Source: Akkermansia muciniphila
GTDB taxonomy: Bacteria > Verrucomicrobiota > Verrucomicrobiia > Verrucomicrobiales > Akkermansiaceae
Direction of reading: 5' to 3'
DNA length: 64,000 nucleotides
NCBI GenBank assembly: GCA_945901795.1
Contig: CAMDLP010000001.1
Coordinates: forward strand, 1 to 64,000
Below the pieces are notes generated by a model, which was given only the letters and a program-made list of their open reading frames with translations, had not been told where the DNA came from and ran no database searches. This document shows, one piece after another, positions 42,561 to 51,459 of the stretch (its first letter is position 1; each line of letters opens with the position of its first letter). Position numbers and translations under genes: made by a program.

Positions 42561-43451
42561 ATGACCAACTGCGACGAGATCGCTTTTTTCGATTTCCAAG
42601 CCACGGAGAAAAGCGCTTCTCCCCGGACCTTGGCGAACTATCGGGACGCGCTTGCCGTCTATCAAAAATGGCGGGGCGGGGAATTCGGCGGTTGGCGTGA
42701 CGAGACCGCCGATGATTTCCGCGACTATCTGTTCGCGCTGATGAAGCAGGGATTTAAGCGCGCGACCATCCGCCTGCGCTTCGCCGCGCTGCGATCGTTT
42801 TACAAATTTCTCGTGCTCCGCCGCGGGCTGGCGCACAGCCCGGTGGCCGAGGTGCAACTGCCGAAACCCGAACGCGGCCTGCCGGTGGTGCTGACCCTCT
42901 CCCAGATCGACGAGCTGCTAGGCATACCGTTGCAGGGAACTCCCGACAAGAAATCACCGCCTTGGCTGCCGCTGCGCGATGCGGCCATCCTCGAACTTTT
43001 TTACTCCTGCGGGCTGCGGATTTCCGAGCTGCTAGCGCTGGATGTGAAGCACCTCGATTTCATCGGCGAGACTGTGCGGGTCACCGGAAAAGGCTCGAAA
43101 GAGCGCATCGTCCCGATCGGCGGACCGGCGATCAACGCCATCCAACGCTACCGACAGGAAGCGGCGGTCACCTCCGGGCCGCTGTTTCTCAGCATCCGCA
43201 AGCGCCGCATCACCCAACAGGCGGTGGATCAGTTGCTCAAGAAATACCTCAAGCGCAGCAGCATTCCCTTCGCCATCAGCCCGCACAAACTCCGCCACAG
43301 TTTCGCCACCCACCTGCTAGATGCCGGGGCGGATCTCCGCAGCGTGCAGGCGCTGCTCGGCCACGCCTCGCTTTCCACCACGCAAATTTACACCCACGTG
43401 ACCAAGGAGCGCCTCAAGGAAGCCTACGACACCGCCCATCCCAGAGCGTGA
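42561..43451 (+). CDS. XerC/XerD-type tyrosine recombinase
   Basis: A 296-aa recombinase of the length used for chromosome dimer resolution. An N-terminal SAM-like core-binding domain (ASPRTLANYRDALAVYQKW) is followed by the catalytic domain with Arg153 (CGLRISELL), Lys177 (TGKGSK), His242 and Arg245 (PHKLRHSFATHLL), His268 (LLGHASLSTT) and Tyr277 (TQIYTHV). All six residues are present. The next gene starts within its stop (GTGA at 43448-43451). I cannot say from sequence alone whether it is XerC or XerD. Confidence 0.93.
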   Translation: MTNCDEIAFFDFQATEKSASPRTLANYRDALAVYQKWRGGEFGGWRDETADDFRDYLFALMKQGFKRATIRLRFAALRSFYKFLVLRRGLAHSPVAEVQLPKPERGLPVVLTLSQIDELLGIPLQGTPDKKSPPWLPLRDAAILELFYSCGLRISELLALDVKHLDFIGETVRVTGKGSKERIVPIGGPAINAIQRYRQEAAVTSGPLFLSIRKRRITQQAVDQLLKKYLKRSSIPFAISPHKLRHSFATHLLDAGADLRSVQALLGHASLSTTQIYTHVTKERLKEAYDTAHPRA

Positions 43452-44149
43452 AATCTATCCTCGTGAACCTCGCCTGCATCCTGAGTTTTTTCGGCATTTC
43501 CGCATGCGCGACGCGCGTTCCGCTGCCCGCCGGTCCGGGCAGAGCCGAGCTGTCCGGCCGCGTCCGCGCCAAGCCGGAGCTGGCGGTGCTTTTCGTGGGT
43601 AACAGCTATAGCTTCGGGTTGCCCAAGGCGTTTTCAAAACTCGCCGCCGCGCAGGGTCAAAAAGTCCGCATCGGTCACGCGACCTACGGCGGCTGGACGC
43701 TCAAAATGCACGCCGCCAACAACGCGACGCTGCGAAAAATCCGCGACGCCCGCTGGGACATCGTCGTCATCCAGGAGCAAAGCGAGATCCCGGCCCTGCC
43801 GTCAGTCATCCGTGCGGCAGCGATGTTTCCGCCGCTACGGCAACTCGTCCGGGAAACCCGCCAAAGCGGAGCCGTGCCAGTGCTCTATCAGACATGGGGC
43901 CGCCGCGACGGCGATCCAAAACTGCGGCAGGACGACTTTCACGCAATGAACGCCCGGCTCCGCGACGGCTATCACGCAGCGGCGAAAGACGCAGGCGGCC
44001 TGGTCGTCGTGCCCGTCGGCGATGCCTGGGAAAGCGAGATTTCCGCAGGCCGGGGCGACGGACTTTTCATGGACGACGGCAGCCACCCCGCACCGCGCGG
44101 AACCGAATTGATCGCGGAAACCTTCTTCGCTGCGTTCTTCCGCGAGTGA
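43448..44149 (+). CDS. DUF4886-like SGNH-hydrolase lipoprotein
   Basis: A 233-aa protein starting at GTG 43448, overlapping the recombinase stop by 4 bases. The signal peptide ends in the lipobox GISAC (Cys20). The catalytic fold opens with VLFVGNSYSFG (block I-like), goes on with WDIVVIQEQSEIPALPS, and ends with FMDDGSHPAPRGTELIAETF, the Asp-x-x-His block of SGNH hydrolases. The first-block Ser of GNSYS is the likely nucleophile. The substrate may be an acylated sugar or cell-wall ester; this is inference. It is convergent with the LysM gene, 1 bp apart. Confidence 0.75.
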   Translation: MKSILVNLACILSFFGISACATRVPLPAGPGRAELSGRVRAKPELAVLFVGNSYSFGLPKAFSKLAAAQGQKVRIGHATYGGWTLKMHAANNATLRKIRDARWDIVVIQEQSEIPALPSVIRAAAMFPPLRQLVRETRQSGAVPVLYQTWGRRDGDPKLRQDDFHAMNARLRDGYHAAAKDAGGLVVVPVGDAWESEISAGRGDGLFMDDGSHPAPRGTELIAETFFAAFFRE

Positions 44150-44150
44150 T

Positions 44151-44729
44151 TTATTTCCTCGGAATCGTCAGCGACTGGCCCGGCCGGATAAGCGTGCCGG
44201 AAATGCCGTTGGCACTCTTGATCGCGGAAACCGACGAGCCGGTGCGGCTCGCGATGGCGGAGAGCGAGTCGCCGCTCTTGACGACGTAACGCGTGGATTT
44301 CGGTTTCAGCTTGGCCTTGGTTTTTACCACGACCGGCTTAGATTTGATCTCGACGGGCTCGGATTTCGCCACCGTCGGCTTGAATTTCGACTTGGTGGAT
44401 TTCGACTTGGACGTCACCTGGGTTTGCGAAATGACCGGAACCGGCTTGGAAACACCGCCCGGCGGGAGCGGATTGGAATTCTGCGGAGGTTGTTCGTTTT
44501 GAGCGATTTGCGGCAGATCGTCGGACTGCGTTTCGTGCGGCGAAGGCGCGCTGCCGGGCTTGCGCCACTTCGAAGGATTATCGGCCCACTCCTCGACGTA
44601 ACGCCCGTTTTTGTCAAAAGGCCCGGTGCCCGCGAGCTGGGTGCCGGCGCTGCCCCGGCCGGAGTTGGCGCAGCTGGAAAATGCGAGGACGAATGCGCAG
44701 GATGCGGAAATCCAAAGAACTGTTTTCAT
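44151..44729 (-). CDS. LysM-domain lipoprotein
   Basis: A 192-aa lipoprotein. The signal peptide ends FSSC (Cys20), then comes a long Pro/Ser/Lys-rich linker with repeated SKSKSTKSKFKPTVAKSE-like units. The C-terminal LysM domain is YVVKSGDSLSAIASRTGSSV then IKSANGISGTLIRPGQSLTI. LysM binds peptidoglycan, so the protein would tether the envelope to the wall. I chose Met 44729 because it begins the signal peptide. It is a lone minus-strand gene. Confidence 0.85.
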   Translation of the reverse strand: MKTVLWISASCAFVLAFSSCANSGRGSAGTQLAGTGPFDKNGRYVEEWADNPSKWRKPGSAPSPHETQSDDLPQIAQNEQPPQNSNPLPPGGVSKPVPVISQTQVTSKSKSTKSKFKPTVAKSEPVEIKSKPVVVKTKAKLKPKSTRYVVKSGDSLSAIASRTGSSVSAIKSANGISGTLIRPGQSLTIPRK

Positions 44730-44884
44730 GCGGGGAATGATGGGGCATCCCGCGGCTTTGGCAAAAGCATAGTTAATCGGCCCGGATATTTTTTCCCGGA
44801 ACAGCGCGCAAACATCGCTCGGACGGAACTTCAACCTTGCACCGGACCACGCCAGATGGCAGGAAATCCGGCGCAGAGACGTGA

Positions 44885-44957
44885 GGGGCATTAGCTCAGT
44901 TGGTAGAGCGCTTCGTTCGCAATGAAGAGGTCAGGAGTTCGAATCTCCTATGCTCCA
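44885..44957 (+). tRNA. tRNA-Ala (anticodon CGC)
   Basis: A 73-nt cloverleaf. The acceptor GGGGCAT pairs with ATGCTCC and includes the G3:U70 pair that marks alanine tRNAs. The D arm is TTAGCTCAGTTGGTAGAGC. The anticodon loop TTCGCAA gives CGC. The T arm is AGGAGTTCGAATCTCCT. The discriminator is A44957; the 3' CCA is not encoded (CGC follows). A terminator lies 3 bp downstream. Confidence 0.95.
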
Positions 44958-44960
44958 CGC

Positions 44961-45000
44961 CCCTGAAAACCGTCAAAACCGCTGGTTTTCAGGGCTTTTT
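44961..45000 (+). terminator. Terminator of tRNA-Ala
   Basis: The 11-bp perfect stem CCCTGAAAACC / GGTTTTCAGGG has a 12-nt loop and is followed by C and five T. It is a textbook Rho-independent terminator. Confidence 0.9.
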
Positions 45001-45349
45001 CGGCATCCACCCGGAATCACGCTCCTCCGCCGGAATTCGCCCCGGCTCCTCGAAATCCGGATGAATGGTGCGTTTTTGGCAATCCAATTGGCAGCTATTG
45101 ATGCGCAGGCGGTGCTGGAAGCGGAGAGCAAGTCCGGCGTGGAATAGAGGTGGCGCGCGCGTGATGTCACTTCACCGGCCGTGGTGGAACAGGCGCACAC
45201 GTCACGGCGGAGCGTTAGGACCCGCGGAATCCATCGGCGGCCTTGGACTGCGTGCGGCCTGCCGCCGCTTTCCGTGAGACAGCTCGTTGTTCGCCGGGGA
45301 GAGTCCAGGTCCTTTTCGTTTCCGCCGAGTGGCGGGGAGCCCGCTTCCA
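45001..45349. other. Gene-free stretch after tRNA-Ala
   Basis: About 350 bp. I see no gene, tRNA or clear repeat. The short frame at 45061-45147 (MNGAFLAIQLAAIDAQAVLE) has no supporting context. Confidence 0.35.
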
Positions 45350-45679
45350 TCACAGCGCGTCCACGATTTCCTTGAGCACTTGCAGGCCGTTAGGCTGCAT
45401 GATTCCCATGCCGCCGCCGGGAAGAAACCACACGCCCTGCCCGGCATCCCGGCAGTAAATGATCCGCGCCCCCTCGGAGGATGTCGCCTGATAGAAGTTA
45501 TCGGCGGAGTGCTTCGCGAGGAAATCGAAATAGCGCCCGCACCACGGATCGGTGACAATGGGAAACTGCTTCTCACCGATCTCCTTGAGCTCGGCAAGGG
45601 TAACAGGTTGGATGGTTTTCCGAACCGATTCGCGGCGGAAATCCATCGAATTATTCATCGTGTCGTCGTCGTAGTGCAT
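45350..45679 (-). CDS. Conserved-looking small cytoplasmic protein, 109 aa
   Basis: A 109-aa protein without signal or membrane segment. It contains KTIQPVTLAELKEIGEKQFP, YFDFLAKHSADNFYQATSSE and GVWFLPGGGMGIMQPNGLQV. The Gly-rich PGGGMG turn and regular codon use suggest a real gene, but I do not recognise the family. Possible starts are 45679, 45658 (MNNSM) and 45646 (MDFRRE). It follows the SnoaL-like gene by 4 bp, so the two are probably co-transcribed. Confidence 0.6.
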   Translation of the reverse strand: MHYDDDTMNNSMDFRRESVRKTIQPVTLAELKEIGEKQFPIVTDPWCGRYFDFLAKHSADNFYQATSSEGARIIYCRDAGQGVWFLPGGGMGIMQPNGLQVLKEIVDAL

Positions 45680-45683
45680 GGCT

Positions 45684-46595
45684 TTATTCTCCTTTCACGC
45701 GGCGGATTTCAGTGCGTCCGATGGCCGGCCGTGGCTCGCCGTCGAGCGTGCGATTGCCGGATTCCCAGAAATACCGGTCGTCGCTGGCCTTGGTGATGGT
45801 TTGATCGGCGCTGGTGCGGCTGCCGTCTGCGGCGTAGCCGGTTTCCCGTGCCAGCCAACGCTCCCCCTCGCGGGTCCAATCGCCTTGGGAGTAACCACCG
45901 GCGTCGTCGAAAGTCCATGAATGAATGGCTCCTTGGACCGGGTCCCAGCCGATGATCTGCCAGCCTTCAAGCACCGGATCGTCGCCACGTTTCACCGCGA
46001 CGTTGCGGGTGAGGAAATTGCCGCCGCTCGCCCATTGGTAGCGGCTGTGAATGGTCATGCCCGCCTCCTTGTCCGCCTCCTCCCAATGACCTAGCAGCCA
46101 GGCAAGCTCCGCCAGCCTGTCGTTCGCGGTGATTTCCGGCATCGGCGTCTCGATGAGCTGGCTGATTTTCCACTTGTCGTCCTTCTTGACGTGGACCGCG
46201 GTGTAGAGCGACTCGCTCACGTCACCGGTTTTGGAAACCACGCGGGTCGAGCCTTTTTCCACCAGCACCTCGGCGGTGAGCGGCTTGACGGAATCCACGG
46301 TGATCGAGAGTTTCGCGCCCTTGTTAGCGCGGAACGCGTCGCGCAGGCTGGCCTTGAGAGCGGCGTTTCCGCTGAAGGTGCGGCCGTCGTCGGAGGTGTA
46401 TTCGGCGTCCTCGGTGAAAAAGGCGGCGAGCGCCTCGACATCGGCCTTGGCGTAGGCCGCCTCGTAGGCGCGGTCGTTGGCGAGTGCCGCAGCCATCTCG
46501 GGGGGCATGGCGGCGGGGTCTTTCCCGGCATCCTGACCCGGACTGAGACCGGCGGATGAGAGGGCGATCAAGGCGATGGCGAGCGCGGTTTTCAT
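45684..46595 (-). CDS. Secreted SnoaL-like/DUF4440 protein
   Basis: A 303-aa protein. A signal peptide (MKTALAIALIALSSAGLSPG) precedes a SnoaL-like cone domain: YEAAYAKADVEALAAFFTED then AEYTSDDGRTFSGNAALKAS and SLYTAVHVKKDDKWKISQLI. The second half (from LAWLLGHWEEADKEAG) is a beta-barrel-like domain that ends in a charged tail. This two-domain layout occurs often in Planctomycetes and Verrucomicrobia without a known role. I chose Met 46595 for the signal peptide. The noncoding palindrome begins 68 bp upstream. Confidence 0.75.
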   Translation of the reverse strand: MKTALAIALIALSSAGLSPGQDAGKDPAAMPPEMAAALANDRAYEAAYAKADVEALAAFFTEDAEYTSDDGRTFSGNAALKASLRDAFRANKGAKLSITVDSVKPLTAEVLVEKGSTRVVSKTGDVSESLYTAVHVKKDDKWKISQLIETPMPEITANDRLAELAWLLGHWEEADKEAGMTIHSRYQWASGGNFLTRNVAVKRGDDPVLEGWQIIGWDPVQGAIHSWTFDDAGGYSQGDWTREGERWLARETGYAADGSRTSADQTITKASDDRYFWESGNRTLDGEPRPAIGRTEIRRVKGE

Positions 46596-46662
46596 GGCAG
46601 GCAGATTGGGGGTTAAATGAATCGACAGATGCAATCTCGCACACAAGGACAATTGCTTCAAC

Positions 46663-46863
46663 TTCAGACATCCTGATCCGGGCGGAAAATGATTTGGCGC
46701 ACATTCAGCTCGTGAAACACGCAGCCGATGTGATAACGCGCCACAATCAATGTCGCGGCCGCGACATTGATTGTGGATGACTTGTGCGTGTATGTGCCAA
46801 ATCATTTTCTGATTGAATCCTCAAATCTCCGAAAGTCTCGAGAGCCGAATCAGGATGTCTGAA
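46663..46863. repeat. 201-bp nested inverted-repeat element
   Basis: Four levels of symmetry: outer 15-bp arms TTCAGACATCCTGAT at 46663 and its complement at 46849; 13-bp arms AAAATGATTTGGC at 46686 and 46796; 7-bp arms ACACGCA at 46717 and 46785; and a perfect 36-bp palindrome at 46741-46776 (CCACAATCAATGTCGCGG and its mirror). It has no coding capacity. It could be a decayed long hairpin, a MITE, or the remains of two inverted copies. The 245 bp after it (46864-47108) lead to the efflux operon and hold no gene; TTGACA at 46997 may be a -35 box, but the -10 is poor. Confidence 0.75.
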
Positions 46864-47108
46864 CTTCCAAAGAGCACTCGAAGACCACGCCGCGCGAATT
46901 TCACGTGATGGAGCAGGTAGTCGCCGGATGCGGAAAACCCGCAGTCGCTCGGTGCCGGATTTGATGAGGCTAGCGCTCACGGCCGGGGCTTTCAATTTGA
47001 CAGGCGGCTGGCTCGTCGTTAGCCATTGAGCGTGCCGAATCAAACGGGCGATGCCTCGGAAACCGCACCCACTCCGCCATTCCGAAACGAGAGCCAATCC
47101 CCAAACAC

Positions 47109-48281
47109 TTGAAATCTAACGAAATTCTCGCCCCGCGGCTTCAAGCGCTGACCATGGCGGCCGTCGCCGTGCTCTGCGGCTGCAAGAAACCCGAAGTCGC
47201 CGCGCCACCGCCACCGGTCGTCGAAGTCATGGAAATCACCACCTCCGAGGTGCCGCTTTCCTCCACGCTCATCGGCCAGCTCGACTCGCCGCAAAACGTC
47301 GAGATCCGCGCACGCGTCGAGGGCTTCGTGGACAAGATGCCATTCACCGAGGGCGTCGAGGTGAAAGAAGGCGATGTGTTGTTCGAGCTCGATAAAAAGC
47401 CGTTTCTCGAAAAACTGGCCGCCGCCACCGGTGCCTTGGCCGAGGCCAACGCCGCTCTCAGCAAGTATAAGGCAGACGTCGCACGCCTCGAGCCGCTCTA
47501 TCAAAAAAAGGCGATTCCCAAGCAAGATCTGGATAACGCGCTGGCTTCGGTGGATGTTGGTGAGGCCGGTGTGGTCACCGCCAAGGCGCGAGTCGAGTCC
47601 ACCCAAATCGATGTCGGTTATTGCACGGTGAAAGCGCCCACCACCGGGCTCATCGGCGCCGCGCAGGTCGCCATCGGCGAGCTGGTGGGCAAGGGCGAGC
47701 CCACTTTGTTAGCCACCATTTCCACCCTCGATCCTATCTGGTTCTACTGCAACGTCAGCGAGGTGGACTACGTCAAAGCCGAGGAGAAAAGCCGCGCTCT
47801 GGGCCGCGACGTCGCCAGCCTGCCGCTGACCCTGATCCTCGCCGGCGGAGCCGAACATCCCGACCAGGGTCGATTCGTCTTCATCGACCGCGCGGTGAAC
47901 GTGAAAACCGGCACCTTGCGCGTCCGCGCCGAGTTTTCTAACAAAAAGAAGCTGCTGCGTCCCGGCATGTTCGCCCGGGTTCGCATCGACCTGGGCACCC
48001 GCAAAGACAGCCTCGAAGTCCCGGAACGCGCGATCGTCGAGCTCCAAGGCAAGACTTTCCTCTGGATCATCACTCCGGAAAACACCGCCAGCCAGCGACC
48101 GGTCAAGGTCGGCGAGCTGGTCAATTCAAAGGTCAGTATTCTTGAAGGCATCAAGCCCGGAGAGCGCATCGTCGTCGAGGGCTTGCAGAAAGCGCGCGAG
48201 GGCGCTCCGGTCACGCCGATGACCGCAGCCCAGATGGCCGCCATGCAATCCGCCGCCGAGGCGAAACCCGCCAAGCACTAA
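47109..48281 (+). CDS. RND efflux periplasmic adaptor (MFP) lipoprotein
   Basis: A 390-aa AcrA/MexA-like adaptor. From the TTG start the signal ends in LCGC (Cys25), giving a lipoprotein as in AcrA. Lipoyl-like half motifs VEIRARVEGFVDKMPFTEGV and KEGDVLFELDKKPFLEKLAA flank a helical hairpin. The second lipoyl half is TQIDVGYCTVKAPTTGLIG. Beta-barrel and membrane-proximal domains follow. ATG 47154 would leave too short a signal peptide. The pump gene begins 6 bp downstream. It would link the inner-membrane pump to an outer-membrane channel. Confidence 0.92.
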   Translation: MKSNEILAPRLQALTMAAVAVLCGCKKPEVAAPPPPVVEVMEITTSEVPLSSTLIGQLDSPQNVEIRARVEGFVDKMPFTEGVEVKEGDVLFELDKKPFLEKLAAATGALAEANAALSKYKADVARLEPLYQKKAIPKQDLDNALASVDVGEAGVVTAKARVESTQIDVGYCTVKAPTTGLIGAAQVAIGELVGKGEPTLLATISTLDPIWFYCNVSEVDYVKAEEKSRALGRDVASLPLTLILAGGAEHPDQGRFVFIDRAVNVKTGTLRVRAEFSNKKKLLRPGMFARVRIDLGTRKDSLEVPERAIVELQGKTFLWIITPENTASQRPVKVGELVNSKVSILEGIKPGERIVVEGLQKAREGAPVTPMTAAQMAAMQSAAEAKPAKH

Positions 48282-48287
48282 CACTTC

Positions 48288-51200
48288 ATGGCCGAATTCT
48301 TCATCCGCCGACCCATCGTGGCGATGGTCATCTCGATCGTCACCTGCATCGTGGGTCTCATTTCCCTATCAAGGTTGCCGATCTCGGAATACCCGAACGT
48401 CAGCCCCACCTTGATCCAGGTCACCTCGACCTACCGCGGCGCGGCGGCCGAGGCGGTGATGGAATCCGTGGCGACCCCCATCGAGTCCAAGGTCAACGGC
48501 GTGGACAAGCTGCTCTATATGCAGTCCTACAACGCCAATGACGGCAAGATGACGCTCAACGTCACCTTCGACGTCGGCACCGACGTGGACATCATGCAGG
48601 TCAACACGCAGAACCGGGTGGGCCAGGCGGAAGCCCAGCTGCCGGATGCGGTGAAGCGCGAGGGCGTCATCACCAACCGCTCCAGTCCTGATATTCTGCT
48701 AGCTGTCGGCATCTCCTCGCCCAAGGGCACCTACGACGGAGTGTTTCTGGGCAACTATGCCGACATCAACCTCGTCGACCAGATCAAGCGGGTCCGCGGC
48801 GTGGGCGACGTGAAGAACTTCACCGCGCAGGATTACTCGATGCGCATCTGGCTGGACCCCGAAAAACTCGCCTCGCTCGGCATCACGCCGACTGATATTT
48901 CCAACGCGATCAAGGAGCAGAACGCCCAGTCGCCCGCCGGCCGGATCGGTGCCGAGCCCGCGCCGCAGGGCCAGGAAAGCCAATTCAACGTCCGCGCGCA
49001 GGGCCTGCTCAAGGATCCCAAGGAGTTCGAGGAAATTATCATCCGCTCCAGCGGGGATGGTCGGCAGGTGAAAATCAAAGACGTCGGCCGCGTCGAACTC
49101 GGCGCGCAAACCTACGACCTCCGCGCCCGCCTGGACAAGGCCCCGGCCGGCGCGCTCGGCGTCTATCTGGCACCCGGCGCCAACGCCCTGGAAACCGCGG
49201 ACAACGTGAAGAAGATTCTCGACGAAGCGAAACTGCGCTTCCCGCCGGACATGGAATACAGCATCACGCTCGACTCCACCCTGCCGATCAAGGCCTCGAT
49301 GGAAGCCATCGTCCACACCCTGTTCGAGGCCATCGTCCTCGTGCTCATCGTGGTGTTCATTTTCCTGCAAAGTTTCCGCGCGACGATCATCCCGATGCTG
49401 ACGGTGCCGGTCTCGCTGCTAGGCGTGTTCATCGCCTTCCCGCTGCTCGGTTTCAGCGTCAACACGCTCACCATGTTCGGGCTGGTGCTCGCCATCGGTA
49501 TTGTGGTCGATGACGCCATCGTCGTTGTCGAGGCCGTGCAGCATCACATCGAGCGCGGGTTCTCGCCGGTGGATGCGACGCGCAAGGCGATGCAGGAAGT
49601 GTCCGGCCCGGTGGTGGCCATCGCCCTGATTCTTTGCGCGGTGTTCGTGCCCGTCGCCTTCATGGGCGGCGTGACCGGCCGGCTCTATCAACAGTTCGCC
49701 ATCACCATCGCGGTTTCGGTGATTTTCTCCGCGATCAACGCGCTCACGCTCAGCCCGGCGCTCTCCGCGCTGCTGCTGCGCAAGCCGACTCCCGGCCGCG
49801 GTCCGGTCGCCTGGTTCTTCAAGAAATTCAACGCGTTCTTCGACTGGGTCATCGACCGCTACGGCAAGATCGTCGGCGGCCTCACCCGCAAGGCGACGTT
49901 CTCGATGCTTTTGTTAGTCGTCGTCTGCGGCGGCATTTGGGGACTCGGCAAGGTCGTGCCCGGCGGCTTCATTCCGGACGAGGACAAGGGCTATCTGTTT
50001 GTCGCCATCGAACTGCCGGAAGGGGCCTCGTTGCAGCGCTCCGACGAGATGCTCAAGCAGGTGGAGGAAATCGTCAACAACACCCACGGCGTGCGTTCCG
50101 CGCTCGCGCTGAGCGGCATGAACATCCTCAACAACCTCAACGTCCCTAACGCGGCGTTGATGTTCATCGGCCTTGAGGACTGGGAGGAGCGCGCGACTCC
50201 CGAGCTCCATGCCAAGGCGATCGCGACGGCATGGAACAAGAAGTTCGCCGCCATTCCCGGTGCCCGCATCTTCGCTTTCGGGCCGCCGGCGCTGCCCGGT
50301 TATGGCAACGTTTCCGGTTTTACCATGCAGCTTCAGGACCGCGCCGGCGGAAACGTCGAGCAACTCGCCGCCATGGTTAGCCAGGTCCAGGCCGCCGCCG
50401 CCAAGCGCCCGGAGATCGGCCGTGTGAGCACCACCTTCAATCCCGCGACGCCACAGGTGAAAGTCGAGATGGACCGCGAGAAAGCCCGCACCCTCGGCGT
50501 GCCGGTGGACAGCGTGTTCCAGACCCTGCAATCCTATCTGAGCGGACTTTACGTGAACGACTTCGTTAAATTCGGCCGCGTCTATAAAGTCTTCCTGCAA
50601 GCCGAGCCCGAGTTCACCAACACGCCTGACGACATCGGGAAATTCTACGTCCGCAACAACGACGGCGGCATGGTCCCGCTGAGCACTCTGGTGAAAGTCA
50701 CCAAGATGTCCGGGCCGAACTTCGCCACCCGTTTCAATCTCTATCTATCCGCCGAGATGATGGGCGCGCCCGCTGCCGGTTACAGCTCCGCGCAAGCCCT
50801 CAAGGCGATGGAGGAAGTGATGGCCACGATGCCGTCCAACGTCGGTTACGAATGGTCCGGCCTCACGCTTCAGGAGAAGAAATCCGAAGGCCAGGCCGGA
50901 GCCATTTTCGGCATGGCGATCATCTTCGTGTTCCTGCTGCTAGCCGCGCAGTATGAAAGCTGGTCGCTGCCCTTCGCCGTGCTGCTCTCCGTGCCCACCG
51001 TCATTCTGGGAACCTTGATCGGGTTGTTCCTCAATCATTACGAAATGAACGTCTATGCCCAGGTCGGCCTGGTCATGCTTATCGGTCTAGCAGCGAAGAA
51101 CGCCATCCTCATCGTCGAGTTCGCGAAGATGAAACGCGACGAGGGCGTGCCCACGCTCGAAGCCGCGCTCGAAGGCGCTAAACTCCGCCTGCGCCCCATC

Positions 51201-51434
51201 CTGATGACCTCCTTCGCCTTCATCCTCGGCTGCGTGCCGCTGATGTTAGCCAAAGGTTCCGGTGCCGCCTCGCGCAGCACCATGGGCACCGGCGTGGTCT
51301 TCGGCATGACCATTTCCACTATCATCGGCCTGTTCCTAATTCCTGTCTGTTATGTCTTCGTGCAGAAGTTTTCCGACAAAAAGAAAAAGGCCGAACCGGA
51401 GCCCGCTCCCGCCGGACCCGCACCGCACCACTGA
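48288..51434 (+). CDS. RND multidrug efflux pump, HAE1 (AcrB-like) type
   Basis: A 1048-aa proton-driven pump of full AcrB length. It opens with MAEFFIRRPIVAMVISIVTC. The transmembrane core carries the proton-relay block GIVVDDAIVVVEAVQHHIER (Asp-Asp in TM4), with its mirror GLAAKNAILIVEFAKMKRDE (TM10 Lys region). Porter-domain motifs are present, e.g. GNVSGFTMQLQDRAGG. The C-terminus is Lys/Pro-rich. It is operonic with the adaptor upstream. No TolC-like channel gene lies in the window, so the outer-membrane part comes from elsewhere. Substrates are not predictable. Confidence 0.95.
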   Translation: MAEFFIRRPIVAMVISIVTCIVGLISLSRLPISEYPNVSPTLIQVTSTYRGAAAEAVMESVATPIESKVNGVDKLLYMQSYNANDGKMTLNVTFDVGTDVDIMQVNTQNRVGQAEAQLPDAVKREGVITNRSSPDILLAVGISSPKGTYDGVFLGNYADINLVDQIKRVRGVGDVKNFTAQDYSMRIWLDPEKLASLGITPTDISNAIKEQNAQSPAGRIGAEPAPQGQESQFNVRAQGLLKDPKEFEEIIIRSSGDGRQVKIKDVGRVELGAQTYDLRARLDKAPAGALGVYLAPGANALETADNVKKILDEAKLRFPPDMEYSITLDSTLPIKASMEAIVHTLFEAIVLVLIVVFIFLQSFRATIIPMLTVPVSLLGVFIAFPLLGFSVNTLTMFGLVLAIGIVVDDAIVVVEAVQHHIERGFSPVDATRKAMQEVSGPVVAIALILCAVFVPVAFMGGVTGRLYQQFAITIAVSVIFSAINALTLSPALSALLLRKPTPGRGPVAWFFKKFNAFFDWVIDRYGKIVGGLTRKATFSMLLLVVVCGGIWGLGKVVPGGFIPDEDKGYLFVAIELPEGASLQRSDEMLKQVEEIVNNTHGVRSALALSGMNILNNLNVPNAALMFIGLEDWEERATPELHAKAIATAWNKKFAAIPGARIFAFGPPALPGYGNVSGFTMQLQDRAGGNVEQLAAMVSQVQAAAAKRPEIGRVSTTFNPATPQVKVEMDREKARTLGVPVDSVFQTLQSYLSGLYVNDFVKFGRVYKVFLQAEPEFTNTPDDIGKFYVRNNDGGMVPLSTLVKVTKMSGPNFATRFNLYLSAEMMGAPAAGYSSAQALKAMEEVMATMPSNVGYEWSGLTLQEKKSEGQAGAIFGMAIIFVFLLLAAQYESWSLPFAVLLSVPTVILGTLIGLFLNHYEMNVYAQVGLVMLIGLAAKNAILIVEFAKMKRDEGVPTLEAALEGAKLRLRPILMTSFAFILGCVPLMLAKGSGAASRSTMGTGVVFGMTISTIIGLFLIPVCYVFVQKFSDKKKKAEPEPAPAGPAPHH

Positions 51435-51459
51435 ACGGTTTCGGCAAGGGTGGCTTGAA

